Assembly (NCBI GenBank): GCA_963989385.1
Contig: OZ022507.1
Coordinates: 52,339,400-52,403,399 of the forward strand
DNA: 64,000 nucleotides
Source of the DNA: Ctena decussata
Taxonomy: Eukaryota; Mollusca; Bivalvia; Lucinida; Lucinidae
Reading direction: 5' to 3'
Translations under genes and position numbers: made by a program
Notes under the pieces: model-generated
Told to the model about the DNA's origin: nothing
What the model saw: the letters and a program-made list of their open reading frames with translations, nothing else
Databases searched by the model: none
In this document: piece by piece, positions 60,248 through 64,000 of the stretch
Layout: each line of letters begins with the position of its first letter
Numbering within the stretch: the stretch's first letter is position 1

Positions 60248-60580
60248 CACAGGGTATAATCGATTCCGCCAATTTTCGCTTCCTGCAGAGACTGTCCGTC
60301 ATATTAGGCTTCCACCGAGACTGTCCGCGAACTCTTGCTTCCTGCAGAGACTACTGTCCTCGAAAAATGGCTTCCTGCCGAGACTGTCCGCGTGTTTTTG
60401 CTTCCTGCCGAGAGCCTCGGCAGGAAGCAGAATCACGCGGACAGTCTCTGCAGGAAGCCATTTATCATGTACAGATGTCTCGGCAGGAAGCAAGAGTTCG
60501 CCGACAGTCTCGGCGGAAGCCAGATATGATGTACAGTCTCTGCAGGAAGCGAAAATTGGCGGAATCGATTATACCCTGTG
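60248..60580. mobile_element. 333-bp palindromic MITE family F, copy 1
   Basis: Ends cacagggtataatcgattcc and complement, flanked by actat on both sides (60243-60247, 60581-60585). Arms are built of repeated ttcctgc(a/c)gagactgtccg words; the frames seen through it (QEAESRGQ, LPAETV) are by-products. Confidence 0.9.
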
Positions 60581-61020
60581 ACTATGAACACTTTAAGATG
60601 AGTGGGTACACTTTCAGGGAAATCAACTGTCGTTTACATTATTCAGTGACTCCCTAATTTGAATCAACACTCATAGGAAAGAATTTGCTGCCGTTGAGCA
60701 AATTCCTACCTGCAAGAAACCAAACTTTAATTCGCAGAATTCCAGAAACTTGTGGAATTTACACCAGCTTCCTCAGAAACTTATTTCCATGCTTTCACGG
60801 AACTAGCTTTCTCATGAACTAGAATTCATGTTTGGTGCCTCAATAGGTTCATAATTTAAGCGTCTTGTAGCATCTGCGAAGAACAGAGCAAACACTCCGG
60901 TCAGCCTACGCATGGACGCAGTCTGATTAATCTTCTTTGTTTGAGGCAGCATAATGTCTGGATCCTCCGGACTCAGAGAACAGCGGTAGCTCTATGGCTT
61001 AAGTGCTGGCCTATGCGGTT

Positions 61021-61263
61021 CACAGGGTATAAACTAGTCGGCTAATTTTTGCTTTATGCCGAGACTGTTCGTCATATCTGGCTTCCGCCTAGCTCACTAC
61101 CGTCCGCGAAAAATGGCTTTCTGCCGAGACTGTCCATCTGATTCTGCTTCCTGCACAGCAGTCCCGACAGGAAGCAAGAGATCGTGGGCAGTCTCGGCGG
61201 AAGCCAAGTATGACGGACAGTCTCGGCAGAAGCGAAAACTGGCGGACTAGTTTATACCCTGTG
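61021..61263. mobile_element. palindromic MITE family F, copy 2
   Basis: Ends cacagggtataaactagtc and exact complement; same gccgagactgt words, but shorter (243 bp) than copy 1. Flanks match only in part. Confidence 0.85.
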
Positions 61264-61327
61264 TAGTTAGCGATCCGGTGAATATTCTGATTATTCCAAG
61301 CCCACCCCTGGTTGACTATGTATATAT

Positions 61328-61447
61328 AAGGGCTGTTACGAAACGAAACGCAAAAGAGTCATAGTTAACAAACGAACTGATGACCTGGTCGTTTGGTAAC
61401 TATGACTGTTTCGTTTCGTAACAGCTCTTTTTTCGTTTCGTAACAGC
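61328..61447. repeat. foldback element
   Basis: ggctgttacgaaacgaaacg faces cgtttcgtaacagc twice on the right; the inner arms are agtcatagttaac and its complement. Confidence 0.8.
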
Positions 61448-61753
61448 CTTGAAAACCTATTTAACCAGGTGTGAATCCTCAGAGATTGCGTTTACATTGA
61501 ATTTCGATTTTCATGAGCAGGATGTTAAGATCAATTGTGTCAGTTCCTGTTCATTGCTTTCTCATTAACTGTGAATCCCCATGGAGGCGACAACAAACAG
61601 GGTTCAACTGCACAAAGCCTTAGCAGTCCTCATTATAGCAGCTCGATTTGACTGAAAAACTGTTAAAAGGGCTGTCGAACTGCAAACCATCCATCCATCT
61701 CAGTACCTCATTGCACGATCCCCAGATACCCAAATCTTTAGCATGAGATACCC

Positions 61754-61975
61754 AGGGGCGTAACTAGGGGCAATTTCATAATACGCACAACTATGTTTTA
61801 TTCACTACTTCTTGGAGGGAAAATACGAATTTCAGCCTCTTTGGGAGTTGGTTTGAAATCTTGTCTAATTTATGAATTTTCAGCATGCAAATATGCAGGT
61901 GCGTTTTGAAATTTTGTCAAATTTGACAATTTCAATACGCACTTGCGTATTTGCCGTATACGTAGCTACGCCCTT
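61754..61975. mobile_element. MITE family A, copy 2, with 7-bp target duplication
   Basis: 222 bp; flanked by gataccc at 61747-61753 and 61976-61982. Homologous to 1217-1441 end to end. Confidence 0.85.
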
Positions 61976-62021
61976 GATACCCTGTAACATGCAAGGACTA
62001 CCTGGTATCATGCTATAAGTG

Positions 62022-62113
62022 AGATGGAGCATGGTTCGTCCGCCTGTACGGTCGATAATCCACTCGCTAAAGCTCGTGGATTATATCTCCGTACAGGCGA
62101 ACCATGCTCTATC
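62022..62113. repeat. 92-bp hairpin
   Basis: Arms gagcatggttcgtccgcctg and complement with the inner gataatccactcg / cgtggattat. Confidence 0.85.
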
Positions 62114-62929
62114 TAGTAAAATACAAAAAAGACCGATCTGAGTATATAAGCATGCTGATCCGAATCATTGCTGTCTGCACATGCCACAAGCAACATTTGA
62201 TCCCATTATGACTCAGTTTTTATAAATGGCCTACATTTTCTGGGGAAGCAACTCTGTCTTTTCATTTTTGCCTTCCTTCTAAAAGGGGCTCAACCTTAGC
62301 GCCAACTTCAACTACATTCGCATCAAGTCAATTCAAAGGGAACATATCAAACGGCTAACATCCGCATTTATCCTTAAACATCCGGGTCTATCCGCATCTA
62401 TTGGTAACTGTATCCTTAATTTTATCAAGAAAAAAGGCCACACTCACAAATTTTGCGGATAACTGCGAATTTTTATCAGCAATTACCCGCCCTATCCGCA
62501 GTGTGTATGCGTAACTGGGACTCTTTAATACCAATTCTCTGTAAGCACCAGACTTTTTGTATAGAGGGCCGGAAACGCAAGGTCGGAAGTTCTTTTTCAA
62601 ACTTTCTCCCTTTTTTTGTTGTCACACAAAAACAAGTAATTCGCACTTTGTTTGTTCGTTTACCATCCCGTTGCCATGGTAACCGAGTTTTTCTGTTTTT
62701 TGCAGAAAAATGCCAAAATATTCAACAGAAATTCACACTTTCCGCACTTCTATATCTCCTAGAATAGGCTAGGTTTCATCAGAAACTCTTTAAATCTAAA
62801 AACTAGGGACTTATGTTATTAATGTGAAACATCAAACATACGTTGTTCCAATGTCTTTTTATACCTACTGTACTGCAAATGTGGGTGGGGTAACCAGGTA
62901 TTGCAAAACACTATTTTTAGGCATTTTTA
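62114..62929. other. intergenic, no gene identified
   Basis: A fragment of MITE family C (ctggggaagcaactctgtc..ccttctaaaaggggctcaac) at 62240-62300; weak inverted words (atccgca, gcggata) near 62360-62510. Nothing else supported. Confidence 0.4.
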
Positions 62930-63199
62930 ATCATCATGTTTAAAAAACGCACACTTCTGTAACACATTTGCATACTTTAACGTCAAACAGGAGGCTTTCC
63001 ACTTTTAGAAGATGAAAAAAACTGAGTGGGGCAAAGCTGATTTCAGACCGTAACCATGGGAACAAGCCATACCTTATGCAAGAAAGTAAAAACGGAAGGT
63101 TATACTATTACAACAGATTTGCAACCATATTAAATGTATTGCAGCTCTAACTTGTGATCCTTCTGCTATTGAAATATGTATTTTACTTGATTTGATGAA

Positions 63200-64000
63200 A
63201 GTTTGACATCTTAAGGGTCAGAAAGGCTATTTATATCCATTAAAAGGGCCCAAAAAGGGGCAAAAATGGTCAAAATTACCATATATATCACTCATTCTCA
63301 CTGCGAATCAACAAAAGACAACACTTATTATTTTTATATTTGTAAGGAAAATACGAGTTTGACATATACTGATAGAAAACATGACGATGGCGGGCCCTAA
63401 ATTTCCAGGGATTGCGTCTTTAGGGGCCCAAAGGGGGTATGTTTTAGGCTTATATTTTACCAACATAATGACCATTTTTCACAATGGAACACATTACAGC
63501 ATTTCAAATGATGAAATTAGTTGCAAAGAAAGAGCAGGCTTATATATGCTGCAGGTAAATTTAAAACGGGGGATGGGGAGGGGTGGGGGAGCCCATTTCC
63601 TATTGTTTAAAGGGGCTCTAAAAGGGACAAAAATGGTCAAAATTAACACAAATCACTAATCCTGTCCACGGACCAACATAAAACAAAACAGTTTACTTTC
63701 AAATTTGAAATGAAAATTTAAGTTCGACACCGACTGATATAAAATATGGCAATGGGTGCCTTACATCTCTAGGTTTGGAGTCCCAAAGGGCCCAAAAGGA
63801 GACCCAAGGAGCCCGAAAAGGGAAAAATGGAAAATATTTGCCATAAATAATGATCATGCCTCTCGAAGAAACACACTACAGCATTTGTCATGTTAAAATA
63901 AGTAGGAAAAATATAGTCTTATGTATGCTACTAGTGAATTTGCAATAAGGGATGAGAAACCAAATTTATACCCATTTTAGGGTCCCAAAAAGGGGCAAAA
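63200..64000 (+). repeat. ~370-bp tandem array, runs off the window
   Basis: Units start with agggcccaaaaaggggcaaa, aaatggtcaaaattac at 63245, 63612 and 63975, and share aaacatgacgatggcggg / aaatatggcaatgggtg segments. The right end is outside the window. Confidence 0.7.

Noticed and set aside
60214..60657. 147-codon frame rich in CRDCPR / QEAE repeats
   Set aside because: The repeats come from the inverted words of a palindromic MITE; the opposite strand shows the same peptides.

Overview
The window is metazoan nuclear DNA, most likely from a bivalve mollusc: AT-rich, multi-exon genes with GT/AG introns and standard codons, and a very high load of short palindromic transposons, tRNA-derived SINEs and tandem arrays. 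The organism call is inference from style and protein content, not from a search. Three protein-coding genes can be assembled by splicing; almost everything else is mobile or tandem DNA.

Gene 1 (+, 3964-9931, three exons, 678 aa) begins with an apolipoprotein-L-like segment (acidic helix, hydrophobic hairpin, amphipathic helices). It continues in the same uninterrupted last exon into about 300 residues resembling the endonuclease (EEP) domain of L1-type non-LTR retrotransposons, with key catalytic residues replaced. This fusion is the most unusual protein in the window. Gene 2 (+, 27649-44378, eleven exons, 517 aa) is a complete FBXO7 orthologue: ubiquitin-like domain, FP (PI31-like) domain, F-box and proline-rich tail. 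All ten introns close in phase. Gene 3 (-, 56070-59496, three visible exons, 513 aa, 5' end not found) is an unrecognised protein with an N-terminal globular part and a long charged disordered tail carrying repeated basic/acidic motifs. Its stop codon is formed at the edge of a MITE.

Region by region. 1-3900: foldback elements, poly-G tracts, no gene. 3964-9931: gene 1, with a Zn-free array of repeats, a GT microsatellite and a SINE-like element in its introns. 9932-27640: 17.7 kb without a host gene, filled with TIR elements, including a 1.17-kb element, a ~3-kb nested foldback at 19.8-22.8 kb, a SINE with a perfect 13-bp target-site duplication, and a 634-bp element with a 9-bp duplication. 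27649-44378: FBXO7, whose introns hold a 3-kb element with 27-bp inverted ends, 150- to 162-bp tandem arrays, TTAA-flanked MITEs, a LINE 3' fragment and a 23-bp minisatellite grown from a MITE end. 44400-54130: tandem arrays bounded by inverted repeats, a decayed LINE, and a 908-bp transposon inserted into a ~450-bp tandem array. 54955-55226: a second full SINE. 56070-59496: gene 3, with a mariner remnant and a 198-bp tandem duplication in its introns. 59500-64000: large palindromic MITEs and the start of a further tandem array.

The three genes show no evident functional link. What unites the window is that many element families recur (at least ten copies of one MITE, six of a TTAA-flanked one, four of a third), so insertions can often be dated or defined by comparison of copies within the window.
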